Positions 17,500 through 26,293 are shown, counted from the first letter of the stretch. The stretch is DNA of 64,000 nt from Arthrobacter sp. MYb227 (GCF_002975435.1 NZ_PCPT01000004.1:124001-188000); one strand, 5' to 3'. The notes: generated by a model from the sequence alone, not told the origin. Made by a program: numbers and translations.

Positions 17500-18607
17500 T
17501 GACTCGCTCCCGGTGAGCGGAAATTGAGGGTTCAAACGATGAAATATCCGTCAGCCCTAGAACCGCACCCATTTCATCCACCGCTACCGCATATCCGGCA
17601 GGGGAGAGCAATGCCGAATCCAGGGCCGAGTGCATGGGGTCACGGCCCATCACGAAGGTCCGGCGACACGGGATCAAGTCATCCGTTCCATGTTGGCCAG
17701 GCTTAATCCAGCCGGCAGCTTGGTTGTTCCCATCTAGCAACAATCGCCAATGATCTATGTCGCTTTGCTCAAGATTGGCCCCGGTGAGGTACCTACGGCA
17801 GATTGGCAGACCAGCAGTACCCATAAGCGAAAGCCACTTGACACCGCTGTCGCCGGTAAAGTCGCGAACGAATGCACTGACAGGCTGCGTGAGTAGTACT
17901 TCTGGAGTATCTGACTGGGCGAGTGTTCCACCTTTTTGAAAAACCACGATTCGGTCGGCAAGTCTGATCGCTTCATCCATGTCATGGGTGACAAAGATGA
18001 TCGTTTTGCCGATCTCGCGTTGTAGTCGTAGAAGTTCGTTTTGTAGATCCAAACGGACTACTGGGTCAATCGCTGAGAATGGCTCGTCCATCAGCAATAC
18101 GGGTGGGTCTGCAGCAAGAGCGCGTGCGACTCCGACGCGCTGTTGCTGTCCACCTGATAGTTGGTATGGATATTTGTTTCCCAGCGAGGGATCCAGGCCA
18201 ACGCGTTCAAGAAGTTCCCCGGCATTGCTGCGTGCTTGTTTGCGGGAAACACCCAAGAGCCGTGGAACTGTAGCAATGTTATCGAGGATATTGCGGTGAG
18301 GAAATAGTCCTGCGTTTTGGATGACATAGCCAATGCCTCTACGCAGCTCAGTTTCGTTGAGCTCTGCGGCGTCTTGGCCACCAATCATGATCCGTCCGCG
18401 GGTAGGAACGATCATTCGGTTGATCATGCGAAGCGAGGTGGTCTTCCCGCAACCCGATGGCCCAACGAATACCGAGATTTTTCCGGCTTCACAGGTGAGG
18501 TCCACCGAGTCGACGCCCAAAGTTCCATCAGGGTAGCGTTTGCTTACATTTTCAAAGACCACGTCAACAGCGCCGATGTGCGCCGAGGCAGGAAAATTAC
18601 CACTCAT
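17492..18607 (-). CDS. OpuC-type ABC transporter ATP-binding protein with C-terminal CBS-like region
   Basis: 371 aa. Walker A 'GPSGCGKTT', signature 'LSGGQQQRVGVARAL', Walker B 'VLLMDEPFSAID' and H-loop 'IFVTHDMDEA' are intact. Residues about 260-370 form a CBS-like regulatory tail as in OpuCA/ProV relatives, although the pair of CBS motifs is weak. The ATG at 18607 follows CGGGAGTTTTG. First gene of a six-gene minus-strand operon (ATPase, two permeases, binding protein, reductase fusion, monooxygenase). Confidence 0.92.
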   Translation of the reverse strand: MSGNFPASAHIGAVDVVFENVSKRYPDGTLGVDSVDLTCEAGKISVFVGPSGCGKTTSLRMINRMIVPTRGRIMIGGQDAAELNETELRRGIGYVIQNAGLFPHRNILDNIATVPRLLGVSRKQARSNAGELLERVGLDPSLGNKYPYQLSGGQQQRVGVARALAADPPVLLMDEPFSAIDPVVRLDLQNELLRLQREIGKTIIFVTHDMDEAIRLADRIVVFQKGGTLAQSDTPEVLLTQPVSAFVRDFTGDSGVKWLSLMGTAGLPICRRYLTGANLEQSDIDHWRLLLDGNNQAAGWIKPGQHGTDDLIPCRRTFVMGRDPMHSALDSALLSPAGYAVAVDEMGAVLGLTDISSFEPSISAHRERVNA

Positions 18608-18696
18608 CAAAACTCCCGTTCAAGAGACTCGAAGTTATCTTTTCAACCTGTCTCATCACCCCGAAGCATGTGATGCAGGTCATCCAATAAACGAGT

Positions 18697-18737
18697 ATGA
18701 CCATTAAGCGGTTATTAAGCAACCGTCAGATGGTCAT
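18697..18737. promoter_or_regulatory. Nested dyad in the ABC operon/IclR divergent promoter
   Basis: Outer arms ATGACCAT (18697-18704) and ATGGTCAT (18730-18737) enclose inner arms CGGTT and AACCG. It lies between the ABC operon start (18607) and the IclR start (18806). It is a plausible IclR operator controlling both directions; no binding data can be inferred. Confidence 0.55.
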
Positions 18738-18805
18738 CTTGAGTAATGGTGATATCTTTGAACTGAAATGAAGCAATGGATCAAACTTAAGTAGGCCCGA
18801 AGGAT

Positions 18806-19603
18806 ATGAGCAGGTCAGCGGCACAGGAATCCAATCCCCTATTGCCCGGCACAGCCCGCAACGAATCGCTTCAACGTGCCTTCGATCTACTTGAAGCGAT
18901 GGCGCAAGTTCCAGACGGAGCAACCATTGCCTATTTGAGCAACGCAGTAGAATTACCCCGCACAACCGTTTCTCGACTTCTGGCTTCGCTCTTTGATGCA
19001 GGCGTCGTGGCACGCCCAGGAAGTGATCGGAATTGGGTACTGGGTCCTACCATAATGCGGCTTACTCGCGCGGTGGCTCCGGCCTACGATCTGCAAGAAC
19101 GCGGGGCGGCAATCCTCGAAAGGATTACGGCAGATTTGGAAGAAACCAGCATGCTTGCGATTCCAACGGGGCCCGCCACCGCACGCGTCATTCACGAGGT
19201 CAGGGGGCCAAAGCTATTGGGCATCACCTCGGCTTGGGCTGGTGAGACCATCGCATCCCCTGCATCCGGTTACGTAAGACAGTTACTGGCCGAGTTACCA
19301 GAACAGCGCTCAAGCGCAATAATTGATGGGTTCACACTTGAACGTCACACGGCTCAGACCATTGTGGAGAAAGAACCTCTCAAGCAGCAGATTCGAAAGA
19401 TACGCGCCGATGGATTTACCATCGTCGTTGATGAGCTCGAAGAAGGACTTGCCGGCATTGGCGTACCTGTGCGGCACAACGGACAGCTGGCAGCCATGTT
19501 CGCTGTCTATCTGCCAACCGTTCGCTTCACGCAAGATTTGAAAGAACGGGCGCTGAACACGTTGCGCAGCGCCGCACAGGAACTCGGCGACAACACGCAC
19601 TAA
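18806..19603 (+). CDS. IclR family transcriptional regulator
   Basis: 265 aa. The N-terminal winged HTH ('SLQRAFDLLEAMAQ', 'ATIAYLSNAVELPRTTVSRLL', 'GVVARPGSDRNWVLG') is followed by the IclR effector domain ('VIHEVRGPKLLGITSAWAG', 'IRADGFTIVVDELEEGLAGI', 'VPVRHNGQLAAMFAVYLP'). It is divergent from the ABC/monooxygenase operon and is its probable regulator. Its effector domain is distantly similar in plan to the C-terminal half of the reductase fusion in that operon. Confidence 0.93.
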   Translation: MSRSAAQESNPLLPGTARNESLQRAFDLLEAMAQVPDGATIAYLSNAVELPRTTVSRLLASLFDAGVVARPGSDRNWVLGPTIMRLTRAVAPAYDLQERGAAILERITADLEETSMLAIPTGPATARVIHEVRGPKLLGITSAWAGETIASPASGYVRQLLAELPEQRSSAIIDGFTLERHTAQTIVEKEPLKQQIRKIRADGFTIVVDELEEGLAGIGVPVRHNGQLAAMFAVYLPTVRFTQDLKERALNTLRSAAQELGDNTH

Positions 19604-19713
19604 GTTTCCCCATAGAGGTGATCCTGGGAGATAAACCGTAACTCGAAGCTAATTCCATGGTTTCGTGCGTAAACTGCCAGCGCAGCACTTACACACGAAT
19701 GGGAACTCACTTC

Positions 19714-20136
19714 ATGCAACGCAATATGTTTAAATCCAAGATCCATCGCGCCACAGTAACCCACGCTGACCTGCACTACGTGGGTTCGGTAACCATTGAT
19801 TCAGACCTGCTCGAAGCCTCGGACATTCTTCCGGGTGAATTGGTCAGCATTGTGGATGTCACCAATGGGGCCCGGCTGGAAACCTACACCATTGCCGGAG
19901 AACGCGGCAGCGGCGTCATCGGGATTAACGGAGCCGCAGCACACCTGGTGAACCCCGGAGATCTGGTGATCATCATCAGCTACGCACAAATGGAAGATGC
20001 GGAAGCTCGCACTTTCGTTCCTCGAGTGGTTCATGTCGATGAGCAAAACCAGATGATCCATTTGGGTGATGACCCGGCAGTTGCTCTCGCTCACGGCATG
20101 CAGACTCCCCCGCATGCCGTTCTTATTGGCAACTAA
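19714..20136 (+). CDS. panD: Aspartate 1-decarboxylase
   Basis: 140 aa. '[21 protein letters not shown]' context is diagnostic; the pyruvoyl-forming cleavage is at Gly24-Ser25, numbered from the ATG at 19714. The enzyme converts L-aspartate to beta-alanine for pantothenate and CoA synthesis. The frame is open back to 19657, but homologues begin at 'MxRxMFKSK', so I use the later ATG. Monocistronic, ending at a clear hairpin. Confidence 0.95.
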   Translation: MQRNMFKSKIHRATVTHADLHYVGSVTIDSDLLEASDILPGELVSIVDVTNGARLETYTIAGERGSGVIGINGAAAHLVNPGDLVIIISYAQMEDAEARTFVPRVVHVDEQNQMIHLGDDPAVALAHGMQTPPHAVLIGN

Positions 20137-20205
20137 ATATCCGAAAGCAGTAGGAACGCAGACGTTTCGGCCGATCACATCTGCACCTTACTCCTCGAAT
20201 AAGAA

Positions 20206-20240
20206 GTTCCCCGGTTCCCTGCACGAAGGAACCGGGGGAC
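20206..20240 (+). terminator. Terminator hairpin after panD
   Basis: The arm ending CCCCGGTTCC at 20218 pairs with GGAACCGGGG starting at 20228, extended by three more pairs to 20206/20240. It sits 70 bp past the panD stop and before the convergent oxidoreductase gene. Confidence 0.75.
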
Positions 20241-20265
20241 TCATTAGCAAATCGAGTCTTGGAAA

Positions 20266-21243
20266 CTAGGGACGCAGCATAATCTTTCCAACGCGTCCCG
20301 GGGCAAAGTTGGCCTGGGCGGCGACTCCGGCCTCTTCGAAGGAGTAGATCGCTTCAACGGGAAGCGTAAGCACACCATCGGTGATGTGCTTGAAGAGCTC
20401 TCCCATCAAAGCGCGGCGCTTTTCAGCGGGCATAGAGGCACTCACTTTGCTTCCCCAGAATCCGCGAATGGTGACCTGCTTGAAGATCACGGCCCCGGAA
20501 CCGATTTCCATGACTGGCGACTGCATGGCACCGAACACCACAAGAGTTCCGTTTTCGGCCAGCAGTGAGATTACCTCGCCGCTTGCACTGCCTCCGACGG
20601 AATCAACACCGGCGATGAGGGGGGCACCGGCAGAGATGTCCTGAACCCGATCGATCCAGCCTTCGGTGTCGGTGGCAACAATGTTGCCGATTCCCTGTGC
20701 CGCAAGTTCTTCGATTCCTGCACTTCGGCGAACAAGTCCAATGACATTGATGCCGCGCGCCTTGGCTAGTTGCGCCACCAGCCGGCCCACAGCTCCATTG
20801 GCTGCGTTCTGCACAAGCCATTCGCCAGCCTTCAGATTCAGCGAATCTACGAGGCTAATGGCGCTGAAGGGCATGGAAACCAACTGCGCAGCAACCTCAT
20901 CGGGAATAACATCCGCAACTGGGATCAGCGCCGCTGCCTTGGCGATGAAGAATTCGGCCCATACGCCGAAGGTGCCCCCGGTGACAACACGCTGGCCAAT
21001 TTCAAGGCCGCTAACGCCTTCGCCGAGAGCGTCAATGACTCCCACTGCCTCGGAGCCCGAGCGAGCCGGGAATTCTGGCTTGAATCCATAGCTGCCACGA
21101 ATGGTCCACAGGTCATGGTTGTGGATGGGCGAAAGAACGGTGCGGACGCGGACTTCGCCGGCTCCGGGGTCTGGAACCGGAATGTTCTGAACGCTCAGAA
21201 CCTCTGCTGGGTCACCGAATTCGTTATGCATTAGTGCACGCAT
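20266..21243 (-). CDS. Zinc-type/quinone oxidoreductase-like MDR family protein
   Basis: 325 aa from the ATG at 21243 ('MRALMHNEFGDPAEVL'). The groES-like N-terminal half ('SPIHNHDLWTIRGSYGFKPEFPARSGSEAVGVI') is followed by a Rossmann half with 'NAANGAVGRLVAQLAKARGINVIGLVRR' pattern. The lack of the zinc-ligand cysteines in the usual positions indicates a quinone oxidoreductase/enoyl reductase-type enzyme using NAD(P)H. It lies downstream of the OhrR/MarR-type gene on the same strand, 178 bp away, and may be redox-controlled by it. Confidence 0.87.
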   Translation of the reverse strand: MRALMHNEFGDPAEVLSVQNIPVPDPGAGEVRVRTVLSPIHNHDLWTIRGSYGFKPEFPARSGSEAVGVIDALGEGVSGLEIGQRVVTGGTFGVWAEFFIAKAAALIPVADVIPDEVAAQLVSMPFSAISLVDSLNLKAGEWLVQNAANGAVGRLVAQLAKARGINVIGLVRRSAGIEELAAQGIGNIVATDTEGWIDRVQDISAGAPLIAGVDSVGGSASGEVISLLAENGTLVVFGAMQSPVMEIGSGAVIFKQVTIRGFWGSKVSASMPAEKRRALMGELFKHITDGVLTLPVEAIYSFEEAGVAAQANFAPGRVGKIMLRP

Positions 21244-21421
21244 GATGCTCTCAATCGCTTGTTGTTTAGACGCTTCGTGTGAAGCTGCCATGAAAATTCG
21301 TGGTTTTGGGCAAGTTTTTGCTTACCGGTTCCGGGTGCCACTCGGAAGGTCTTGGTATCGTCAGCGCGCGTCGTTAGTCGTCGCCGACTTTGGCTTTGGC
21401 CGCGTAAATGGCAGTCATCAG

Positions 21422-21910
21422 TCAGGCCCTCTCGGCAGGAGTGTTTCCGGGCAAGGGTGTGCTGGCAAGATTTGTGGCTACCTCGCGTAGCAATGAGAGC
21501 GCAGAGTTGCCATCGTCAAGAGTTAGCTTGGTGGCTTCTGCAACGCGTGAAGGAATATGAGCCAACTCCTGACGCAAGGCAGTACCGGCTTCGGTAATAG
21601 AGACGATCACTGCTCGTTCGTCATCCAGTGAGCGCTCCTTCGCCAGGAATCCTCGGGCCTCTAGTCTTCGGATCAGCGGTGAGGTTGTCCCCGAATCTAG
21701 TTTCAGATGCTCAGCAACGTCCTTGACCGACAGCGACTTATGAGTCCACAGCAAAACAAGAACCAGGTATTGCGGATACGTCAGTCCCCACGGTTTGAGC
21801 AGCGATACATAACAGCGATTTGTGGCACGCGCTGCGGCATAAAGCGCAAAGCAAATCATCTGATCGAGTGGATCAGATTCTTCGTTGGGGACTCCCAGAA
21901 TGTCGCTCAT
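21422..21910 (-). CDS. OhrR-like MarR family redox-sensing regulator
   Basis: 162 aa. 'MICFALYAAARATNR' near the N-terminus carries Cys20 in the position of the peroxide-reactive cysteine of OhrR, and 'GLTYPQYLVLVLLW', 'LKLDSGTTSPLIRRLEARGFL' and 'DERAVIVSITEAG' are the MarR winged-helix motifs. OhrR-type repressors release DNA when the cysteine is oxidised by organic hydroperoxides. The ATG at 21910 is chosen over an upstream in-frame start (21943) because the latter would lie in the operator palindrome. No ohr peroxidase gene is adjacent; the nearest downstream target is the quinone oxidoreductase-like gene. Confidence 0.88.
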   Translation of the reverse strand: MSDILGVPNEESDPLDQMICFALYAAARATNRCYVSLLKPWGLTYPQYLVLVLLWTHKSLSVKDVAEHLKLDSGTTSPLIRRLEARGFLAKERSLDDERAVIVSITEAGTALRQELAHIPSRVAEATKLTLDDGNSALSLLREVATNLASTPLPGNTPAERA

Positions 21911-21934
21911 ACAAAAAGCTTTGCACACATGTAA

Positions 21935-21946
21935 CTTGTGCACAAG
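21935..21946. promoter_or_regulatory. Palindromic operator upstream of the OhrR-like gene
   Basis: CTTGTGCACAAG is a perfect 12-bp palindrome 24 bp before the regulator start, and lies inside a longer imperfect dyad (AGCTTTGCACA at about 21918, TGTGCACAAGCT to 21948). This suits MarR/OhrR autoregulation. Confidence 0.65.
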
Positions 21947-22196
21947 CTAAATAGGCCACAGCGGTGACCCGCTCATGATCTGCGACGCTTAAAAACACCC
22001 GCTTCATTTCCCATCATGCCGGGTACCAATATGCGGAAAGTGGTAGTCAAACATCGATCCCGCCTCGTTTCGAGGCACACGGTGCGAGAGGCCTGTACTT
22101 GCACTTCATGGAATGCGCCACATTCATCCATGGTGACCGGTATCCGGGTTCATGTGCGGACCTTGGGAGACAGTCTGTCACGGAGCCGCTGAGCAT
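21947..22196. other. Intergenic stretch without a recognised gene
   Basis: Apart from the operator at its right-hand promoter edge and the rpsO terminator at the other end, I see no coding potential, no tRNA cloverleaf and no repeat in this segment. Confidence 0.5.
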
Positions 22197-22237
22197 AAAA
22201 AATTCCCCGGTTCCATTCAAGGGAACCGGGGAATTTT
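22197..22237 (-). terminator. Terminator of rpsO
   Basis: Perfect 16-bp arms AAAATTCCCCGGTTCC (22197-22212) and GGAACCGGGGAATTTT (22222-22237). The A/T ends serve as U-tract in either direction. It lies 23 bp after the rpsO stop. Confidence 0.92.
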
Positions 22238-22259
22238 CAATCAAACCTAGTGCTAAAAA

Positions 22260-22529
22260 TTAGCGACGCAGGCCGAGGCGCTCGATCAGCGTACGGTAAC
22301 GTGCGATGTCGGTGCCCTTCAGGTAGGCGAGCATGCGGCGACGACGACCAACCAGAGCCATCAGGCCGCGGCGGGTGTGGTGATCGTGCTTGTGCATCTT
22401 CAGGTGCTCCGTCAGATCCAGGATGCGACGTGTCATCACGGCGATCTGAACCTCTGGTGAACCGGTGTCGCCTTCGCTGGTGGCGTAGGCCTTCATGATT
22501 TCCTGCTTGACAGCGGCGTCTAATGCCAC
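22260..22529 (-). CDS. rpsO: 30S ribosomal protein S15
   Basis: 89 aa, exactly the usual S15 length, from a GTG at 22529 that follows TAGGAGTTATT. '[17 protein letters not shown]', '[20 protein letters not shown]' and '[19 protein letters not shown]' are the conserved S15 blocks that contact 16S rRNA at the central domain. In most actinobacteria it follows ribF; here a methyltransferase gene lies between them. Confidence 0.98.
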   Translation of the reverse strand: MALDAAVKQEIMKAYATSEGDTGSPEVQIAVMTRRILDLTEHLKMHKHDHHTRRGLMALVGRRRRMLAYLKGTDIARYRTLIERLGLRR

Positions 22530-22700
22530 AATAACTCCTAGAGTTGTACCGCGTTTCAAATGCACCGTTTCCGGCAGGTGTCACGCAACCGCGGACTGCA
22601 GCGAACACCTTGATAAGTCTAGCAAACGGATGAGGTCCTAGTGCACATCGAGACAGAGACCACAAGCACACTTTCCGCATGCTTATTTACTTGATCTCCT

Positions 22701-23516
22701 TCAACCCTTGAGCCGCGCTCGCCAAGCATGGGTCAGATAAGGAACCGTAATCGGTTCACCAGTCGCATGACCCAAATGATCATAGAGATACCAAGAAAGG
22801 TTGTGCTCAACCCGAGCACGAGTGGCCTCGCTTGCACGAAGGTAGTAGCTGCGGGACTTAGCCAGCTCAATGATCTGCTCGCCGGTGAGCTGCTGCGTCC
22901 AGGTCCATTGGCCCGGTTCCGGGGCAAAGAATTCTTGACCCAAGGGTGGAGAAAAATCGGGACGGTGTACATCCCCCGCATGCATAATGCGCGCCAAGCG
23001 GTGTACCCAAGAAACCGAAACATCTAGTTGATTCCACACCAAGGAGAGCTTCCCACCGGGACGCAAAATCCGTGCGGCCTCGCTGCTCGCCTGCTTGGGA
23101 TCAACCCAATGCCATGCCTGAGCATAGGTAATGACATCCGCGCTGAGGTCAGCTAAGCCGGTGCTCTCCCCCGTTCCCGGGGTAGCACACACCTCGGGTA
23201 ACCGAGTATGCAAAACCTCAAGCATGTCCTGGGAGGGTTCCACAGCACGAACGTCTAGACCACGAGCTAGGAGCATTGCCGTGAAAATCCCGGTGCCGGC
23301 ACCAATGTCCACTGCATCACGGGCCGTAGGTGGCACCATGAAATCTACTGCGGCGCTCGGGTAGGAAGGACGCACAGCGTCATAGTGCTTTCCGCCAATC
23401 CGGAAGGCTGCGGCCAAATCGTTGCGGCGTTGGGCGCTCATAGTGAACGCCCGCGCCGGCAAGGACGGGATGGGCCGGGGCACTTCGGGTAGTTGCGGTG
23501 TTGAAACCTCAGGCAT
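22701..23516 (-). CDS. Class I SAM-dependent methyltransferase
   Basis: 271 aa. 'AVDIGAGTGIFTAMLLARGLDV' is motif I, followed by 'VEPSQDMLEVL', 'YAQAWHWVDPKQASSEAARIL' and 'PGGKLSLVWNQ', as in the small-molecule methyltransferase group often annotated as type 11. The ATG at 23516 overlaps the ribF end by 8 bp and precedes a proline-rich leader; an ATG at 23438 ('MSAQRRNDLAAAF') better matches typical homologue starts. The substrate is unknown. Confidence 0.82.
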   Translation of the reverse strand: MPEVSTPQLPEVPRPIPSLPARAFTMSAQRRNDLAAAFRIGGKHYDAVRPSYPSAAVDFMVPPTARDAVDIGAGTGIFTAMLLARGLDVRAVEPSQDMLEVLHTRLPEVCATPGTGESTGLADLSADVITYAQAWHWVDPKQASSEAARILRPGGKLSLVWNQLDVSVSWVHRLARIMHAGDVHRPDFSPPLGQEFFAPEPGQWTWTQQLTGEQIIELAKSRSYYLRASEATRARVEHNLSWYLYDHLGHATGEPITVPYLTHAWRARLKG

Positions 23517-24456
23517 GAATCAGGACCGCACGGGTGCGCAGAACATCTTCACGCATCTGTTCGATCAATGCTTCAATCCCCCGGTAAGCAACCATGGGAC
23601 GTAAGTGTTCAACGAATTCAACAACGATCTGCTGACCATATAGATCAAAATCCTCAACGCCCTCTTCCGGGCGGTCAATCACGTGAGCCTCAACCTGACG
23701 GCTTACTCCCTCAAAAGTTGGGTTTGATCCCACGGAAATGGCAGCCGGCCAGCGCACCTGCGCTTCATCAACTAGCCATCCTGCATAGACGCCATCTGCG
23801 GGAATAATTCCGGTGGCTGCAGGGTCAAGATTTGCCGTGGGGAATCCAAGTTCGCGGCCACGCGCGGCACCATGGACAACCTCGCCGCGCATGCGGTGTG
23901 GGCGGCCAAGGATCTGCGCTGCGGTTGCGACTTCTCCACGGTTGAGCGCTTCGCGCACCCAGGTGGAAGACCAACGACGGTGTTCACCAATGTCATCGAT
24001 GCCAATGACTTCAAATCCGTATTGCTCGCCAAGTTCGCACATGGTTGCAAAGTCGCCACCATTTTCGCGGCCAAAACGAACATCGTGTCCCACAACAACG
24101 GTGCAGGCGCCCAGAGCGCCAACAATCACCTTTGAAACAAATTCTTCTGCCGTGGCCCGGGCAAATTCGAGGGTGTAACGAATCATCAGAAGACCATCAA
24201 GGCCTTCTTCGGCAAGGGTTTCGATTCGATCGGCAATACCCATGATGAGCTCCGGGGCATCATCGGGGCGGTGTACCTGGGCCGGGTGTGGATCAAAGCT
24301 AATAGCAATTGCTTGAGCCTGACGTTTCTTGGCCTCGGAAACTACAGCTGCCAATACTTCGCGGTGGCCACGGTGCACGCCATCGAAGTTGCCAATGGTG
24401 ACTACCGATGGGCCGACGCCGGTTGGTACGGCTTCAAGGCCTTTCCAATAGTGCAC
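23509..24456 (-). CDS. ribF: Bifunctional riboflavin kinase/FAD synthetase
   Basis: 315 aa. The N-terminal nucleotidyltransferase domain shows 'VVTIGNFDGVHRGH' and 'SFDPHP', and 'FVSKVIVGALGACTVVVGHDVRFG'-like sequence around residue 120. The C-terminal flavokinase domain shows 'GRPHRMRGEVVHGAARGRELGFPTANL'-like sequence and ends with 'EFVEHLRPM'. It makes FMN and FAD from riboflavin. It lies between truB and rpsO as in most actinobacteria, although extra genes separate it from truB here. Confidence 0.96.
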   Translation of the reverse strand: MHYWKGLEAVPTGVGPSVVTIGNFDGVHRGHREVLAAVVSEAKKRQAQAIAISFDPHPAQVHRPDDAPELIMGIADRIETLAEEGLDGLLMIRYTLEFARATAEEFVSKVIVGALGACTVVVGHDVRFGRENGGDFATMCELGEQYGFEVIGIDDIGEHRRWSSTWVREALNRGEVATAAQILGRPHRMRGEVVHGAARGRELGFPTANLDPAATGIIPADGVYAGWLVDEAQVRWPAAISVGSNPTFEGVSRQVEAHVIDRPEEGVEDFDLYGQQIVVEFVEHLRPMVAYRGIEALIEQMREDVLRTRAVLIHA

Positions 24457-24643
24457 GCTTGCTCCTCCGCTGATTTTTTGGCTATCCGTTGCGCAGCCTT
24501 AACTATTATGGCCGACGAATGCCATATCTACCGATTCTTGATGCCAACCTCACCAAAACCTCGCCCAGAACCCACCAAAAGCTCACATTGAAACCGTATG
24601 ATGAACGAGAATCGCCCGATTCATCTTCGCTAAAGGAGTTCGC

Positions 24644-25333
24644 ATGACAAACCTCAACGATCTACTCAACATACTCCCGCTCGACCAGATCGCAGGCAAA
24701 CTTGGCGTGGATGGCGAAACCGCCCGCGCTACCGTTGCCACAGCGCTACCGTCTTTGGTGGCTGGCATGCAAAACAATGCTTCCTCGCCCGAGGGTGCGC
24801 AGGCTCTTCAATCCGCAATCCAGCAGCATGACGCTTCATTGCTCGACAATGGGCTCGATATCGAAGCAGTTGACGTCAATGACGGACAGAAGATCGTCAA
24901 CCATGTCCTCGGTGAGAACCAGAGCGCTCTTGTCTCTCAGCTGAGCAGCGCCGCACCGGCGGGGCTGGATCTTGGCGCGCTGGTACAAAAGGCACTCCCC
25001 ATGCTTGCGCCAATCGTCATGAGCTTCCTCGCAAAGAACTCAGCCTCCACGGCTTCGGAAGCTCCCAACGGTGGCGGCCTAGACATTGGCGGCATGCTCG
25101 GTGGATTGCTCGGTGGTGGCCAGCAGCAGGGTGGTGGTGGACTCGATCTCGGCGGGATGCTTGGCGGTCTACTCGGTGGCGGTGGAGCGCAACAGGCTCA
25201 GGGCGAAGGTGGCCTAGACATTGGTGGGATGCTCGGCGGTCTACTCGGTGGCGGCCAGCAGCAGGCCGATCAGCCACAGGCTGGCGGTCTTGACCTCGGC
25301 GGCATCCTAGGTGGGCTCTTCGGCAAGAAATAG
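24644..25333 (+). CDS. DUF937 domain protein with Gly-rich C-terminal repeats
   Basis: 229 aa. Residues 1-140 are a DUF937 domain ('GETARATVATALPSLVAGMQ', 'IVNHVLGENQ', 'LAPIVMSFLAK'). Residues about 147-228 are five copies of a 'GGLDIGGMLGGLLGG' repeat separated by QQQ-rich linkers; the repeat units are near identical. The family is related to YidB; its function is not established. The ATG at 24644 follows AAAGGAG at good spacing. Single-gene unit closed by a hairpin. Confidence 0.85.
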   Translation: MTNLNDLLNILPLDQIAGKLGVDGETARATVATALPSLVAGMQNNASSPEGAQALQSAIQQHDASLLDNGLDIEAVDVNDGQKIVNHVLGENQSALVSQLSSAAPAGLDLGALVQKALPMLAPIVMSFLAKNSASTASEAPNGGGLDIGGMLGGLLGGGQQQGGGGLDLGGMLGGLLGGGGAQQAQGEGGLDIGGMLGGLLGGGQQQADQPQAGGLDLGGILGGLFGKK

Positions 25334-25352
25334 TGGCCATAGCTTCACAGTG

Positions 25353-25405
25353 AGAAAGGCGCTGGTTCTACCTTCTCAAACGGAAGATAGAAACAGCGCC
25401 TTTCT
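25353..25405. terminator. Bidirectional terminator between the DUF937 gene and a convergent membrane-protein operon
   Basis: AGAAAGGCGCTG (25353-25364) pairs with CAGCGCCTTTCT (25394-25405), and the interior also pairs (CCTTC/GGAAG). It lies between convergent genes and can serve both. Confidence 0.88.
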
Positions 25406-25433
25406 TGATACCAAAAAATCTACTTGCACATAT

Positions 25434-25922
25434 CTAGTTACCAGTGTCGGTGCGATGCTTATGCAACCACCACAGGCCAATGATCGGCAGAACCAACGGC
25501 ACATAGCCGTACCCGGAGCCAAGGTGCGACCATACCGCCGGGTGTGCAAAGAGAGCTGGCAGCAGGTAGCTCAGTGCACCAACTACCAGCACACCAATGA
25601 GTTCGAACCAAACCGCGTACCAGGACAGCTTCCAGCTACCGGGCTTCTTCGAGGCCAGAGCAAGCGTTGCAACAATGTAGACAAGTCCGGCCAGTGCGCT
25701 GAGCAGGTAGGCAAGCGGGGCCGCGGAGAAATCCATAAGGATTTGGTAAAGCGCACGTACCGTTGCCGAGAGTGCCAAAACACCGTAAACGGCAATGATG
25801 ATGCGTCCCAGACCCGAGCTACGCCCACCGTTAGAACGCCGCGGCCTGTCCGTTTCACTACGCTTCTGTGCCGCATCAATAATGCGCGAGCGCTTGGCTG
25901 CCTGCTTATTACTCTCACTCAT
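25434..25922 (-). CDS. Four-TM membrane protein of unknown function
   Basis: 162 aa. A basic, Ser/Arg-rich N-terminus (about 40 residues) precedes four hydrophobic spans at about 41-62, 70-90, 98-122 and 135-155. The ATG at 25922 overlaps the stop of the upstream membrane-protein gene as ATGA, so the two are coupled. I do not recognise the family. Confidence 0.7.
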   Translation of the reverse strand: MSESNKQAAKRSRIIDAAQKRSETDRPRRSNGGRSSGLGRIIIAVYGVLALSATVRALYQILMDFSAAPLAYLLSALAGLVYIVATLALASKKPGSWKLSWYAVWFELIGVLVVGALSYLLPALFAHPAVWSHLGSGYGYVPLVLPIIGLWWLHKHRTDTGN

Positions 25923-26293
25923 GCTGCGATTGCCCCATCCCAAATCTGTTCCATCCGAAAGAGCATCACAAAGACAATGACACCTGATACCGCAAGCACC
26001 GTGTTTGACCAGCGCGATTTATCGGTGACCGCCCAAATGAAGGCCAAGGCCGGGATCAACAACGCGGTGATGAAGTAGCCCCAGAATTCCCACGGTACCC
26101 CGGAAATTGCCTGCCCTCCGGCCTGCCTGATTGCCGCGGAGATCCCGTAAACGACAAGGAACACCTCGAGGAGTGCCACCGAGACAAGGGCAAAGTCATC
26201 AGGATAGGCTCTGATGATCGTGGCCAAGATGCCCAGGAACACGGTAATAGCGCACAGGATGGCACCAGCAATAAAGAAACCGTCAACAATCAC
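25919..26293 (-). CDS. Four-TM membrane protein of unknown function
   Basis: 124 aa from a GTG at 26293, with four hydrophobic spans (about 6-27, 35-53, 70-90 and 98-114). It is the first gene of a two-gene coupled unit, 62 bp downstream of truB, and may be read through from it. No motif gives a function. Confidence 0.7.
   Translation of the reverse strand: MIVDGFFIAGAILCAITVFLGILATIIRAYPDDFALVSVALLEVFLVVYGISAAIRQAGGQAISGVPWEFWGYFITALLIPALAFIWAVTDKSRWSNTVLAVSGVIVFVMLFRMEQIWDGAIAA

Noticed and set aside
25081-25330. Repeats in the DUF937 gene as a possible CRISPR or minisatellite
   Set aside because: The repeats encode protein in frame, lack uniform spacers and are explained by the Gly-rich repeat domain.
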